From positions 2,170,001 to 2,234,000 of the forward strand of contig NC_009663.1 of NCBI RefSeq assembly GCF_000010345.1: a stretch of 64,000 nucleotides of DNA, in the 5' to 3' direction. This DNA comes from Sulfurovum sp. NBC37-1. GTDB lineage: Bacteria; Campylobacterota; Campylobacteria; Campylobacterales; Sulfurovaceae. The notes under the pieces were generated by a model, which was not told the origin of the DNA, searched no databases, and saw only the letters and a list, made by a program, of their open reading frames with translations. The position numbers were made by a program, and so were the translations under genes. Each line of letters starts with the position of its first letter. Positions within the stretch are counted from its first letter, which is position 1. Of the stretch, positions 1 through 9,304 are shown piece after piece.

Positions 1-188
<188 letters not shown>

Positions 189-195
189 CTGTAGA

Positions 196-215
196 TCGGG
201 GTGCCCTCACCCCGA
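196..215 (+). terminator. Hairpin after hemB
   Basis: A perfect 8-bp stem (TCGGGGTG / CACCCCGA) with a 4-nt loop lies 8 bases after the hemB stop. It is followed by an AT-rich stretch but no clean T run. A termination or mRNA-end role is likely but unproven. Confidence 0.5.
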
Positions 216-310
216 CAATAATTAATTTCATAACTTTCAAGCCATTTATGGTAAAATAATCTCTTTTAAATTTTACTATCCATACGTGAGTAGGATAAGA
301 AGGCAGTCCA

Positions 311-1231
311 ATGAGACACTTTTTAACGCTTAAAGACTTCAACAAAGAAGAACTTTTGGAAATGATCGCTTTGGCACAGAAGATCAAGGCACAGACCAAG
401 CAGAAGCAATTCGTTCCCTACCTGGAGAGACAGACGCTCGGAATGATCTTCGAGAAGAGTTCCACACGTACACGTGTGAGTTTCGAGACCGGGATCTACC
501 AGCTTGGCGGTATCGGGCTTTTCCTCTCCGCCAATGACATACAGCTGGGACGGGGTGAGCCGATGAAAGATACTTCAAGGGTTATCAGCCGCATGGTCGA
601 TATGGTAATGATACGTACGTTCGAACAGTCAAAGCTCGAAGAGTTCGCTGCCTACTCCAAAGTACCGGTCATCAACGGATTGACGGATTCCTACCATCCT
701 GTACAGTTGATGACGGACTACCTGACGATGATAGAGTTCGGCAAAGCGGACGATCCTATCTGTGCCTATGTCGGTGACGGGAACAACATGACCCACTCCT
801 GGTTGATGCTGGCGGCGAAACTCGGTTTTGAGCTGAGGGTGGCCACACCGAAAGGCTACGAATGCGACCCTGACATCGTTGCAGATGCGATGGAGATCGC
901 CAAAGAGAGCGGCGCGAAGATCACCTTCGGAAATGATCCAAAAGAAGCGGTGAAAGGGTGCGATGTCGTCACCACCGATACCTGGGTCTCCATGGGACAG
1001 GAAGATGAAAAAGAGATCCGTCTCAAAGCATTCGAAGGTTATATGGTGGATGAAGCTATGATGTCACTGGCCAAATCCGATGCCATCTTCCTCCACTGCC
1101 TGCCGGCATACCGTGGCTATGAAGTGAGCGAAGAGACCTTTGAAAAACATGCAGAGGTCATCTTTACCGAAGCAGAGAACAGACTCCATGCCCAGAAGGG
1201 GATCATGGTGTGGCTGGATCAGCACTGCTGA
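311..1231 (+). CDS. argF: Ornithine carbamoyltransferase
   Basis: This 306-residue cytoplasmic enzyme makes citrulline from ornithine and carbamoyl phosphate in arginine synthesis. All family motifs are visible: [10 protein letters not shown] (carbamoyl phosphate loop), [22 protein letters not shown] (ornithine-binding SMG loop) and HCLPAYRG with the catalytic cysteine. Length is standard. The ATG at 311 is preceded by a purine-rich AGGATAAGAAGG. It appears to be transcribed alone; a strong hairpin overlaps its stop codon. Confidence 0.96.
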   Translation: MRHFLTLKDFNKEELLEMIALAQKIKAQTKQKQFVPYLERQTLGMIFEKSSTRTRVSFETGIYQLGGIGLFLSANDIQLGRGEPMKDTSRVISRMVDMVMIRTFEQSKLEEFAAYSKVPVINGLTDSYHPVQLMTDYLTMIEFGKADDPICAYVGDGNNMTHSWLMLAAKLGFELRVATPKGYECDPDIVADAMEIAKESGAKITFGNDPKEAVKGCDVVTTDTWVSMGQEDEKEIRLKAFEGYMVDEAMMSLAKSDAIFLHCLPAYRGYEVSEETFEKHAEVIFTEAENRLHAQKGIMVWLDQHC

Positions 1232-1239
1232 TCCAGCCA
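1211..1239 (+). terminator. 12-bp perfect hairpin overlapping the argF stop
   Basis: TGGCTGGATCAG and CTGATCCAGCCA form a perfect 12-bp stem around a 5-nt loop. The argF stop codon (1229-1231) lies inside the right arm. There is no U tract, so it could act as a terminator or as a 3'-end stabiliser. Confidence 0.5.
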
Positions 1240-1241
1240 AG

Positions 1242-1370
1242 TGTTTAGCGCTAAGCGCTGAGCGTTAAGAAAAAATGAAACAATTAATACAGAGCGTATC
1301 AGGTTTGTTGAGTGAAAAAAGCATACAGAATAATTTTCTCTAAATGCTAAACGCTAAACGCTAAACGCTT
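1242..1370. repeat. Inverted arrays of a GCGTTTA heptamer
   Basis: At 1344-1370 the heptamer GCTAAAC is repeated three to four times in tandem. At 1242-1267 a degenerate version occurs in the opposite orientation (TTTAGCG, CTAAGCG, CTGAGCG). The two arrays can pair with one another across about 75 bases. They fill the argF-hemN gap and end just before the hemN ribosome binding site. No coding role is seen. Confidence 0.6.
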
Positions 1371-1386
1371 TTTCCAAAGGAAACAA

Positions 1387-2754
1387 ATGAGCAACATCGA
1401 TTTCGAAAAATTCAGCAAATACTCCAAACCGGGGCCGAGATATACCTCTTACCCTACCGCACTGGAGTTCAATGATGATTTCACCTATGATAGATACCTG
1501 AAATACCTCGATGAGGGTACGGACAAGCTTTCACTCTACATACACCTGCCGTTCTGCCGAAGTGCGTGTTACTTTTGCGGATGCAACGTGGTCTTTACTT
1601 CCAAGGAAGAGAAACTCAGCCAATACATTGAGTATCTCAAAAAAGAGATAGACATCCTTGCAGAGCATCTCGATACGAACCGCAAAGTCATCCAGTTTCA
1701 CTTTGGCGGAGGTACACCGACCTTTTACAAAGCATTCGAGCTTGACGAGATCGTCACTTATGTGAAGAAGACTTTCCCTAACTGGAGTGAAGATGCAGAG
1801 ATCAGCTGTGAGATCGACCCGAGGTTCTTTAACGAGGAGCAGATGAAAGTCTTTCAGAAACACGGTTTTAACCGTATCTCTTTCGGTGTACAGGACTTCG
1901 ACCCAAAGGTGCAGCAGGAGATCCACCGTATCCAACCCTATGAGATCACCAAGGCAGCCGTGGACCTTGCCAGGAAATACGGTATCAATTCCATCAATGT
2001 CGACCTGATCTACGGCCTGCCGTACCAGACGTTCGAGAGTTTCAAAAAGACACTTCAGGAAGCCTTTACCCTCAGCCCTGACAGATTGGCGGTTTTCAAC
2101 TACGCCCATGTTCCATGGATGAAGAAGACCATGCGTAAGTTCGACGAGACCACCCTGCCGGCACCGGATGTCAAACTGCAGATCTTCCAGTATACTATTG
2201 ACTTTTTTGAGAGCAACGGGTATAAAATGGTAGGAATGGACCACTTTGCCAAACCCGAAGATGAACTCTTCTCTGCCATTGCAAAAGGCGAACTGCACAG
2301 AAACTTCCAGGGTTACACCACCAAAGGCGGCGCAAACCTCATCGGTATAGGATTAACGAGTATCGGGGAAGGAAGTCACTACTATGCACAGAATACCAAA
2401 GATATGAAGGCCTATGAAGCTGCCATTGAAGCAGGAAAACTCCCTTTTGAAAGAGGGGTGGAGCTCAGCGAAGACGATTACCTGCGCAAAGCGGTCATCA
2501 TGGAACTGATGGCGAACTTCTCCATCGATATTAAACGTGTAGAAAAAGAACACGGCATCAATTTCAAAGAGTACTTTGCCAATGCACTCGAAGAGCTGCA
2601 GGAGTTCGTAGATGCCGACCTCATTACGGTCACTGATGAAAAAATTTCCGTAGGAACCACAGGAACCCTGCTGATCCGGAATATCGCCATGCCGTTCGAT
2701 GCCTACATGCATCAATACGGTGGAAACAAAAAGAGTTTTTCAAAAACTGTATAA
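1387..2754 (+). CDS. hemN: Oxygen-independent coproporphyrinogen III oxidase
   Basis: This 455-residue radical SAM enzyme decarboxylates coproporphyrinogen III to protoporphyrinogen IX without oxygen. The N-terminal KFSKYSKPGPRYTSYPTA is typical of true HemN rather than HemW. The 4Fe-4S motif is CRSACYFCGC (CxxxCxxC plus the fourth conserved Cys). FHFGGGTPTF and the C-terminal HemN domain follow. AAAGGAAACAA precedes the ATG. The Fe-S protein gene follows 13 bases later, suggesting co-transcription. Confidence 0.95.
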   Translation: MSNIDFEKFSKYSKPGPRYTSYPTALEFNDDFTYDRYLKYLDEGTDKLSLYIHLPFCRSACYFCGCNVVFTSKEEKLSQYIEYLKKEIDILAEHLDTNRKVIQFHFGGGTPTFYKAFELDEIVTYVKKTFPNWSEDAEISCEIDPRFFNEEQMKVFQKHGFNRISFGVQDFDPKVQQEIHRIQPYEITKAAVDLARKYGINSINVDLIYGLPYQTFESFKKTLQEAFTLSPDRLAVFNYAHVPWMKKTMRKFDETTLPAPDVKLQIFQYTIDFFESNGYKMVGMDHFAKPEDELFSAIAKGELHRNFQGYTTKGGANLIGIGLTSIGEGSHYYAQNTKDMKAYEAAIEAGKLPFERGVELSEDDYLRKAVIMELMANFSIDIKRVEKEHGINFKEYFANALEELQEFVDADLITVTDEKISVGTTGTLLIRNIAMPFDAYMHQYGGNKKSFSKTV

Positions 2755-2767
2755 AAGAGGAAGAGCT

Positions 2768-4069
2768 TTGAAAAAACCAGAAGAGATTTTCAACTTTACT
2801 GCTACCAGTGACGACTGTATCAAATGCGGTAAGTGCATCCCTGTCTGTACGATCCACCAGATCAACCCGGATGAGACCACATCTCCACGCGGGTTTATCG
2901 ATCTTCTCGGTGCGTACCAGAGGGGACAGCTTGAACTGGACAAAAATGCGAAAGATATCTTCGAGAGCTGTTTTCTCTGTACAAACTGTGTCGATGTCTG
3001 CCCCAACTCTCTCCCTACCGATATGGTCATAGAAGAGGTACGGGCGGACATCGCCGACAAATACGGCATCGCCTGGTTCAAAAGAGGATTTTTCTTCCTG
3101 CTTCGTCACCGGAAGATCATGGACTTTGTCATGAAATTCGGTTTTATGTTCAAGACCTGTGCTCTGGCAGAAGATGACAAAGGCCGAGGGCTCAGGGCCA
3201 GATTTTCACTGCCGATGATGAAAAAGGACCGTCTCATCCCCTCGATGATGAAGACCTCTTTTCTCAACACATACCCCGAAGAGATACCCGCACCCGAGCA
3301 GAAACAGAAAAACCCCCGTGTTGCCATATTCATCGGTTGTCTGGGCAACTACAATTATGAAGGTATCGGGAACGGCCTGGTAGAGATACTGGGGAAGCTC
3401 AATATCGATATCTTCATTCCCAAAGAGCAACTTTGCTGCGGGGCACCTGCCTACTTTACAGGGGATGTCTCTTCAGTAGAATATATGACTAAAAAGAATA
3501 TCGAATATTTCGAGAGCTTCATGGATGAATGCGATGCGATGCTCATTCCAGAGGCAACCTGTTCAGCGATGGTCAAACATGACTGGCAGGTCTTCTTCAA
3601 AAATCATGATATGCCCGACTGGGAAGCCAGAGCCAGGAAAGTGGGTGAAAAGATATACATGGCGACCGTATGGCTGCATGACAACACCAATCTCAAAGAG
3701 ATGCTTGAAGCAAAAGGCAAACGTTTCGATGAAGTAGTCACATACCATGACCCCTGCCATGCCAGGAAAGTACAGGGGATCTACGAAGAGCCCCGCAACC
3801 TCCTTGCACCGAACTACCCGATGGTCGAAATGTCAGACCCCAACAGATGCTGCGGCTTTGGCGGAGTAACCATGCAGACAGAAAAGTTCCACTTTGCCGA
3901 AGCAGCTGGAAAACCCAAAGCAGCCATGATCGAAGAGACCAAGGCACACTACGTCTCTGCGGAATGTTCCGCCTGCCGTGTTCAGATCAGCGAATCGATG
4001 CACAATGCGGGAGTGGAGACGATCTTCAAAAATCCGCTTGAGCTGATCGCGGAGGCACTAAGGGATTAA
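2768..4069 (+). CDS. Fe-S oxidoreductase with two CCG domains (GlcF/LutA-like)
   Basis: The protein has about 433 residues. Two N-terminal 4Fe-4S ferredoxin motifs (CIKCGKCIPVC and CFLCTNCVDVCPNS) are followed by two cysteine-rich CCG domains (CCGAPAYF and CCGFGGV). This is the layout of the iron-sulfur subunit of glycolate/lactate oxidases and heterodisulfide-reductase D-like proteins. I place the start at TTG 2768, just after AAGAGGAAGAG; an in-frame ATG at 2699 lies inside hemN. A candidate FAD partner (glcD-like) is encoded 47 kb away at 50155. The substrate is uncertain. The 3' end overlaps the convergent kinase gene by 4 bases. Confidence 0.85.
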   Translation: MKKPEEIFNFTATSDDCIKCGKCIPVCTIHQINPDETTSPRGFIDLLGAYQRGQLELDKNAKDIFESCFLCTNCVDVCPNSLPTDMVIEEVRADIADKYGIAWFKRGFFFLLRHRKIMDFVMKFGFMFKTCALAEDDKGRGLRARFSLPMMKKDRLIPSMMKTSFLNTYPEEIPAPEQKQKNPRVAIFIGCLGNYNYEGIGNGLVEILGKLNIDIFIPKEQLCCGAPAYFTGDVSSVEYMTKKNIEYFESFMDECDAMLIPEATCSAMVKHDWQVFFKNHDMPDWEARARKVGEKIYMATVWLHDNTNLKEMLEAKGKRFDEVVTYHDPCHARKVQGIYEEPRNLLAPNYPMVEMSDPNRCCGFGGVTMQTEKFHFAEAAGKPKAAMIEETKAHYVSAECSACRVQISESMHNAGVETIFKNPLELIAEALRD

Positions 4070-5310
4070 CCGAAGCGCCGCTTCATATCGGGTTCGATCA
4101 TAAAGATGTTCATCCCCTCTTCATAGCGGTACCTAAGCTTATACCCAAGCTTGATCAAAATACTGCTCACAATATACAATCCCAAGCCGAATCCGCTGCT
4201 GCGTTTCTCTTCCTGTGAGAATGGTTCCGTATAGTAGTGCAGAGGATGCTGCAGTGCCTTTCCTTTCGAATGTACCTCTATAATATTTTTATTGGTATAC
4301 AATAAAACACATTTGTCTTGACTGTATTTGATACCGTTGTCCAAAAGGTTTTTGATCGCCAGTGCCATGAACTTGATGTCAGTAGTCAATGCTTTATTCT
4401 CGATCTCTATCTTTACACAGCTCTTTTCAGCCATCAGCATCTCTTCACTCTTTTTGATCACCTCCTCAAGAGTCACGTACTCCATACTGGGTTCAAAACT
4501 TTGTGTCGTGACCCTTTCAACCTCGGCCAGTTCAGAGATAAGTTCGTTCATACGTTCAAAAGCACGTACCAATATCTTTTTAGTCGCCTCATCCTCAAGC
4601 ATCTCCGCAACGATACGTCCTTTGGTAATAGGCGTTTTAAGCTCATGCATCATATTGCGCATAAAAAGGTTCTTCGAGTTGCTCAACTCATTGATATGCC
4701 TTATGGCATCGTCGAAACTCTTGGCGATCTTCCCTATCTCATCATCATGTTCATAGCTGATAAGTATATTCATGTCACCCTGGGCGAAGCGCTGTATCTC
4801 TTTATGCAGTCTTTTGAGCGGATAGAGTTTTTTCAGGACTGCCAGATAGAGCAATAGAAGCAGCAGGATCAGGAAAACCCCCGTGACCATCGCTATCTCG
4901 AACTTGTAATCCTCCGGCTTGTCATCACGCAGCATCAGATTGTAGGACATTCTCTGCACATAGATATAGTGGGTATCGTTAATATTGAAGACCCTGACCC
5001 TTCCGGCAAGGGAACCGCCGCTGAAGATCGTCTTTCCATCTTTTTTGATCTCATTCTTGATCAGTTCGACCTCTTCCTTGCTCACAGGACTGACATGCAG
5101 TTTCTCATACAGTTTTTCAAGTTCTTCCTCTGAAGGGTTGAGTCTCAGGTTGGAAAGGAAAGTAATAGAGATAAGCTGGTAACGCTTGAACTCTTCGATC
5201 TTCTGGCGATCTTTATCCCAGGAGAGGAAGAGCAAAAAGGTGGCAAGCAGAATGGCTATCGCTACCGAGAAGAGAATATGTATGAACGCGGTTACGGAAA
5301 TGTTTTTCAT
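4066..5310 (-). CDS. Sensor histidine kinase (ArsS-like)
   Basis: This 414-residue membrane kinase has TM1 at about residues 5-28, a periplasmic loop of about 110 residues, TM2 at about 140-162, a HAMP linker, a HisKA domain with phospho-acceptor His in MMHELKTPITKGR, and a C-terminal ATPase with an SGFGLGLYIV G-box. It overlaps its response regulator gene by 4 bases, so the two form a pair. The architecture resembles the ArsRS (HP0165/HP0166) acid-responsive system of Campylobacterota; the signal sensed here is unknown. Confidence 0.88.
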   Translation of the reverse strand: MKNISVTAFIHILFSVAIAILLATFLLFLSWDKDRQKIEEFKRYQLISITFLSNLRLNPSEEELEKLYEKLHVSPVSKEEVELIKNEIKKDGKTIFSGGSLAGRVRVFNINDTHYIYVQRMSYNLMLRDDKPEDYKFEIAMVTGVFLILLLLLLYLAVLKKLYPLKRLHKEIQRFAQGDMNILISYEHDDEIGKIAKSFDDAIRHINELSNSKNLFMRNMMHELKTPITKGRIVAEMLEDEATKKILVRAFERMNELISELAEVERVTTQSFEPSMEYVTLEEVIKKSEEMLMAEKSCVKIEIENKALTTDIKFMALAIKNLLDNGIKYSQDKCVLLYTNKNIIEVHSKGKALQHPLHYYTEPFSQEEKRSSGFGLGLYIVSSILIKLGYKLRYRYEEGMNIFMIEPDMKRRFG

Positions 5311-5975
5311 ACACGGTCTGTCAGAAGGTATCCTACACCGCGTATAGGTTTGATATAGATATGGTCCGGATCGATCTTGGCGATCTTCTGCCTGATACGG
5401 GAGATGATCACATCGATATTCTTGATGGAGCTATCATCATCGATGTGTTCACTCTCATAGAGCAGCTGTTCACGTGATACGGAACCGTTCTTGTGCTGGA
5501 TGAGCATGCCGAGTACATCGTACTCCGCTGCGGTAAGATCGAGCAGGTGTCCCCTAAAAGTAATCGTATGTGCTTGTGGATCGGCAACGAATATCTCCTC
5601 TTTTTTCTCCTTCTTCTCATCCACACTGTGTGTACGTCTCAGGATCGTTTTAATCCGTGTCACAAGCTCTCTCGGGTCATAGGGTTTTGGCATATAGTCA
5701 TCTGCCCCGCGTTCCATACCGATCACTTTATCGGTAATATCGTCGCGTGCAGATGAAATGATGATCGGGATATTGGTGATTTCCCTGATCTTGGGGATCA
5801 CTTCGAGCCCATCCATCCCGGGAAGAGTGAGGTCAAGGATGATCAGGTCAAAATCATGCTGTGTCAGTAGGGAGAGCCCGATATAAGGGTCTTCCGCACC
5901 GATAACCTCCATATCGTACTTGGTAAGGTAGTTCGTCAGGATGAGCGCCAGTTCCGGGTCATCTTCTATAATCAA
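5307..5975 (-). CDS. OmpR-family response regulator (ArsR-like)
   Basis: The N-terminal receiver domain has the acidic pair EDD, phospho-acceptor Asp in LIILDLTLPGMDG and Lys in PKPYDPRELV. The C-terminal winged helix ends in IDVIISRIRQKI and RGVGYLL. The first canonical start is TTG at 5975, but it gives a protein lacking the usual MKIL lead-in and sits 16 bases from the only good Shine-Dalgarno (AAAGGAAAG, 5992-6000). An ATA codon at 5982-5984 is 7 bases from that site and would give M-K-I-L-I-I-E-D-D. The true start may therefore be 5984. Confidence 0.9.
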   Translation of the reverse strand: MIIEDDPELALILTNYLTKYDMEVIGAEDPYIGLSLLTQHDFDLIILDLTLPGMDGLEVIPKIREITNIPIIISSARDDITDKVIGMERGADDYMPKPYDPRELVTRIKTILRRTHSVDEKKEKKEEIFVADPQAHTITFRGHLLDLTAAEYDVLGMLIQHKNGSVSREQLLYESEHIDDDSSIKNIDVIISRIRQKIAKIDPDHIYIKPIRGVGYLLTDRV

Positions 5976-6064
5976 TATCTTTATGATAGCTCTTTCCTTT
6001 AATTTGATTCTTTCGAAAAATAGTTAGAGCAGATAATAGCATCAAGTTAATGAAAATCTTCTGT

Positions 6065-7108
6065 TCACTGTTTAGCCATCAACTGCTCTTTGGAGTTGTA
6101 TTCAATGTATATTCTGGTAATGGCGATCAGGAATGACGTGATTGCCGGCCCGAGGATCATCCCCCAGAAACCGTAGGTACTCATCCCCGCCAATATGGAG
6201 AAGAAGATCACGATCTCGTTGACCTCGATATTGCTTTTGAGCAGATCCTCTTTGATCACCTTGATGATCACCGGTTTGATGAAAGTATCGGCAATGATGG
6301 AGATGACCACTACAGAATAGGAAGCAATAAAGATCGCCGTATTGGCATCGATAGTGGTCCAGGCATAAAGCGAGACCGGTACCCATACCACTGCTCCTCC
6401 AATGAGGGGAATGAGGGAGGCAAAGCCGTAGATCATACCAAAAAGCAGCCCGTTGAAACCGAAATAGCTCACCATAATACCAAAAAGAAAACCTTCAAAG
6501 ATCGCTGTAATGATGATGGAATAAAAGACTACCTCCATTGTAGAGGATACTTCATGTATCATCTTGGCACTTTTCATTTTGTTGATCGGCAGCAATGCAC
6601 GTATCAGTTCAAAGAAACGCTCTCCATAATAGTTGATCAGAAAGTAGAAAACCAGTACAAGGATCATATTTTTCACAAAACCGATCCCCACAGAACCAGC
6701 CGTTGTCAGGTAGGAGGTGGCATCCTGCACATACCCTGCTATGGCTTTATCACTAAGCGCAGTATGTACCCATCCTTTGACAAAAGGGATCTCTTCACCA
6801 AATGTCTTGAACACCTCCGTGACATGTTTGATCTTCTCCACATCGAGTTGTGTCATATATCCGACCCCGGTCGTTGCCATATAGACAATAGGTGCAAAGA
6901 TAATAAGTACCAGAAGCAGTGTGGCAATACCGGCACTGAGTTTTCTTGACTTGAAAAATTTGATCATTTTCTTTGTCAAATTGTAGGTAGCCATAGTAAG
7001 CAATATGGCCACACTCAAGGGCAGCAAAAACGGCTGATAGATACTGTAGGCACCGATTACGGTAAAGACAAAAAGTGCCGTGATCATCAGGCTTTTGTTA
7101 CTGATCAT
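6065..7108 (-). CDS. AI-2E family (PerM/YdiK-like) membrane transporter
   Basis: A polytopic membrane protein of about 347 residues with seven to eight hydrophobic segments. It has the family's paired N-terminal helices, a central soluble-looking region and the C-terminal [19 protein letters not shown] motif. The family exports small molecules or ions; the substrate here is unknown. The ATG at 7108 follows AAGGATTATTTG, which lies inside the end of ruvB, so the genes overlap by 11 bases and are probably translationally coupled. It is the third gene of the panB-ruvB run. Confidence 0.85.
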
Positions 7109-8111
7109 CAAATAATCCTTGTGTTATGCCGCCCAGTTTGAAATGCTCATAGCATTTTGGCGTGGCAATCCGTCCTCTGGCCGTTCTCTCGATATAGCCA
7201 TTGGCGATAAGGTAGGGCTCGAGTACATCTTCGATCGTCCCTTCATCCTCACTCAATGCCGCACCGATGGTACTCAGGCCCATCGGCTTGTTCTTGGCGG
7301 AGACAAGCAGTTCGAGCAGCCTGATATCCTGTTCGTCGAATCCAAGATCATTCACACCAAGCTCATCGAGGGCATATCTGGCCCTTTCAAGAGTCACTTC
7401 GTTTTCATTGGCCACTTCGGAGAAATCCCGTACGCGTTTTAGCAGACGCAGGGCAATCCTCGGAGTACCTCTGCTTCGTCGCGCGATCTCATGTGCCGCT
7501 TCCGCTTTGGAAGGTTTTTCAAGTTTGTGCGATGCCTGGGAAACGATCTTTGCAAGCTCTTCGGGAGTATAGAACTGCATCCTGAAATGCATACCGAAAC
7601 GTTCACGCAGCGGGTTGGAAAGCATACCTGCCCGTGTGGTCGCACCGATGAGAGTAAAGCGCGGTAAGTCTATCTTCACCGTCTGTGCCGCAGGGCCGCT
7701 GCCTATAATGATATCGAGACGGAAATCCTCCATTGCCGGGTAAAGTATCTCCTCAATAGCCGGGGACATACGGTGGATCTCATCGATAAAAAGAATATCA
7801 CCCTCTTCGATATTGGTCAAAAGGGCTGCAAGGTCACCCGCTTTTTCGATCATGGGTGCCGCAGTGGTCTTGATATTGGTATGCATTTCAGAAGCGATGA
7901 TGTTCGCCAGTGTCGTCTTCCCCAGGCCAGGAGGCCCGAAGAAAAGAATGTGATCAAGTGCCTCTTCCCTGCGCTTGCTCGCTTCAATGAACACTTTTAG
8001 GTTTTTTTTGATCTTTTCCTGCCCGATATATTCATCCCAGGAACTCGGACGAAGTGTTACTTCGTACGAAGCCTCTTCGTCAAAACGCTCTATTTCGACC
8101 ATTCTTTCCAT
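7098..8111 (-). CDS. ruvB: Holliday junction branch migration helicase RuvB
   Basis: This 337-residue AAA+ motor drives branch migration with RuvA. Visible motifs are [18 protein letters not shown] (N-terminal signature), Walker [12 protein letters not shown], Walker [10 protein letters not shown], sensor [18 protein letters not shown] and the C-terminal winged helix ending in RTARGRIAT. The start ATG overlaps the panB stop by one base (TAATG). A second ATG nine bases downstream is also possible. Confidence 0.96.
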
Positions 8112-8923
8112 TAATACGTATGCTCCTCATCCGGGAATGCTCGCGATTTCACTTCGCTGATATACTGCTCCAACCCTTCTCTTACCTCTTTGGCACCGTC
8201 GCAGTAACGTTTGACGAATTTGGGCTTGAAGGCTTCAAAGAAACCGAACATATCGGACCAGACCAGTACCTGGCCGTCCGTACTGTTCCCCGCACCGATA
8301 CCGATGGTCGGTATCTGCACCGCTTCCGTAACAGCTTTGGCTGCTTCCGCTTTAACCCCCTCTACCAGTATCAAAGCTGCTCCGGCGGCCTGAAGATCCA
8401 AAGCATCTTCAAGCAGTGCCTTGATGTCGTCCTCATCTTTCCCTCGGACCTTATAGCCGCCCTCACTGCGTACATGCTGGGGCATCAGGCCTATATGTGC
8501 AACTACGGCTACCCCGTTCTCTGACAGGACACGTACGATGTCAGCCTTTTCTTTTCCTCCTTCGATCTTCACCGCCTGCGCATTTGTCTCATGATAGACC
8601 CTCACGGCATTTTCAAGTGCGATATCCGCTGTCGTATAGGAACCAAAAGGCATATCGAAAACGATACATGCCGATTTGGCACCGTTACCCACCGCCTGCG
8701 TATGGTAGATCATCTGGTCCATCGTGGCAGAAAGAGTATCTTCTTTACCCAGAAAACTCATATTGAGACTGTCACCGACCAGGATCATTTCCACCTCGCC
8801 GTCAAAAAGCCGGGCAAAAAGCGCATCGTAGGCCGTCACCATCGTAATGGGCTCAACACCTTTCATAGCCGATATAGTCGACAAGGTGATCTTTTTTTCT
8901 ATTCTTGGGGTATGGATGCTCAT
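8111..8923 (-). CDS. panB: 3-methyl-2-oxobutanoate hydroxymethyltransferase
   Basis: PanB transfers a hydroxymethyl group from methylene-tetrahydrofolate to ketoisovalerate, the first step of pantothenate synthesis. The 270-residue protein shows [23 protein letters not shown] (Mg-binding Asp), [17 protein letters not shown] and the C-terminal [19 protein letters not shown] chose the ATG at 8923 because homologous sequence begins there and AAGGAA lies upstream. Further upstream in-frame sequence (to 8974) is not family-like. Confidence 0.94.
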
Positions 8924-9026
8924 AATATAAAATCTATTCCTTCTTAGTCTGTCGGCAACGTGTTGTTGAACCACTACGGCTGTATTTTGGTACTCATTTT
9001 ATCAAAAAAATGTATAATATCACAAA

Positions 9027-9294
9027 TGGGTACCTCCGAAAACCCTAAATACTCATAACATCTCTAGCTTTTGTCTAGGCTAGGCACTCTTTTGCAGGCC
9101 TAGCCATAGCTAAGTCAAAAAAGAGTAACGACGCATAGGCGAAAGCTAGTGATGCCCGCAGGGTGGGCTTTGCAAATGTGAGATTTCACAAGATGCTTAC
9201 TTCATCTTAGCTTTGGCTAGGACTTGAAAGCCTCTTGCAAAATCTCACATTTGCAAAACCCATTATGAGTATTTAGGGTTTTCGGAGGTACCCA
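9027..9294. repeat. Structured inverted repeat element, copy 1
   Basis: This 268-bp non-coding element fills the panB-trpA gap. Its outer arms (9027-9058 and 9263-9294) are perfectly complementary over 32 bases. Nested arms lie inside: CTAGCTTTTGTCTAG near 9065 pairs imperfectly with GGCGAAAGCTAG near 9140-9151, and GCAAATGTGAGATTT at about 9172 pairs with AAATCTCACATTTGC near 9240. AAAT occurs directly at both outer borders and may be a target duplication. Most of the interior recurs at 39477-39750, but the outer arms there are different in sequence and still complementary. There is no ORF inside. Confidence 0.85.
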
Positions 9295-9304
9295 AATAAT
9301 CATC

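Noticed and set aside
1344-1370. CRISPR-like short repeat array
   Set aside because: The unit is 7 bases with no spacers and no cas genes nearby.
1531-2298. Antisense frame across hemN (about 255 codons)
   Set aside because: Fully inside hemN, with no ribosome binding site or recognised domain.
2699-2767. Upstream ATG 2699 as start of the Fe-S protein
   Set aside because: It lies inside hemN with no ribosome binding site; TTG 2768 follows AAGAGGAAGAG.
9027-9294. Treating the structured repeat as a standard IS or MITE
   Set aside because: It has no ORF, and its terminal arms are not conserved between copies as they would be for transposase recognition, so I list it as a repeat of unknown type.
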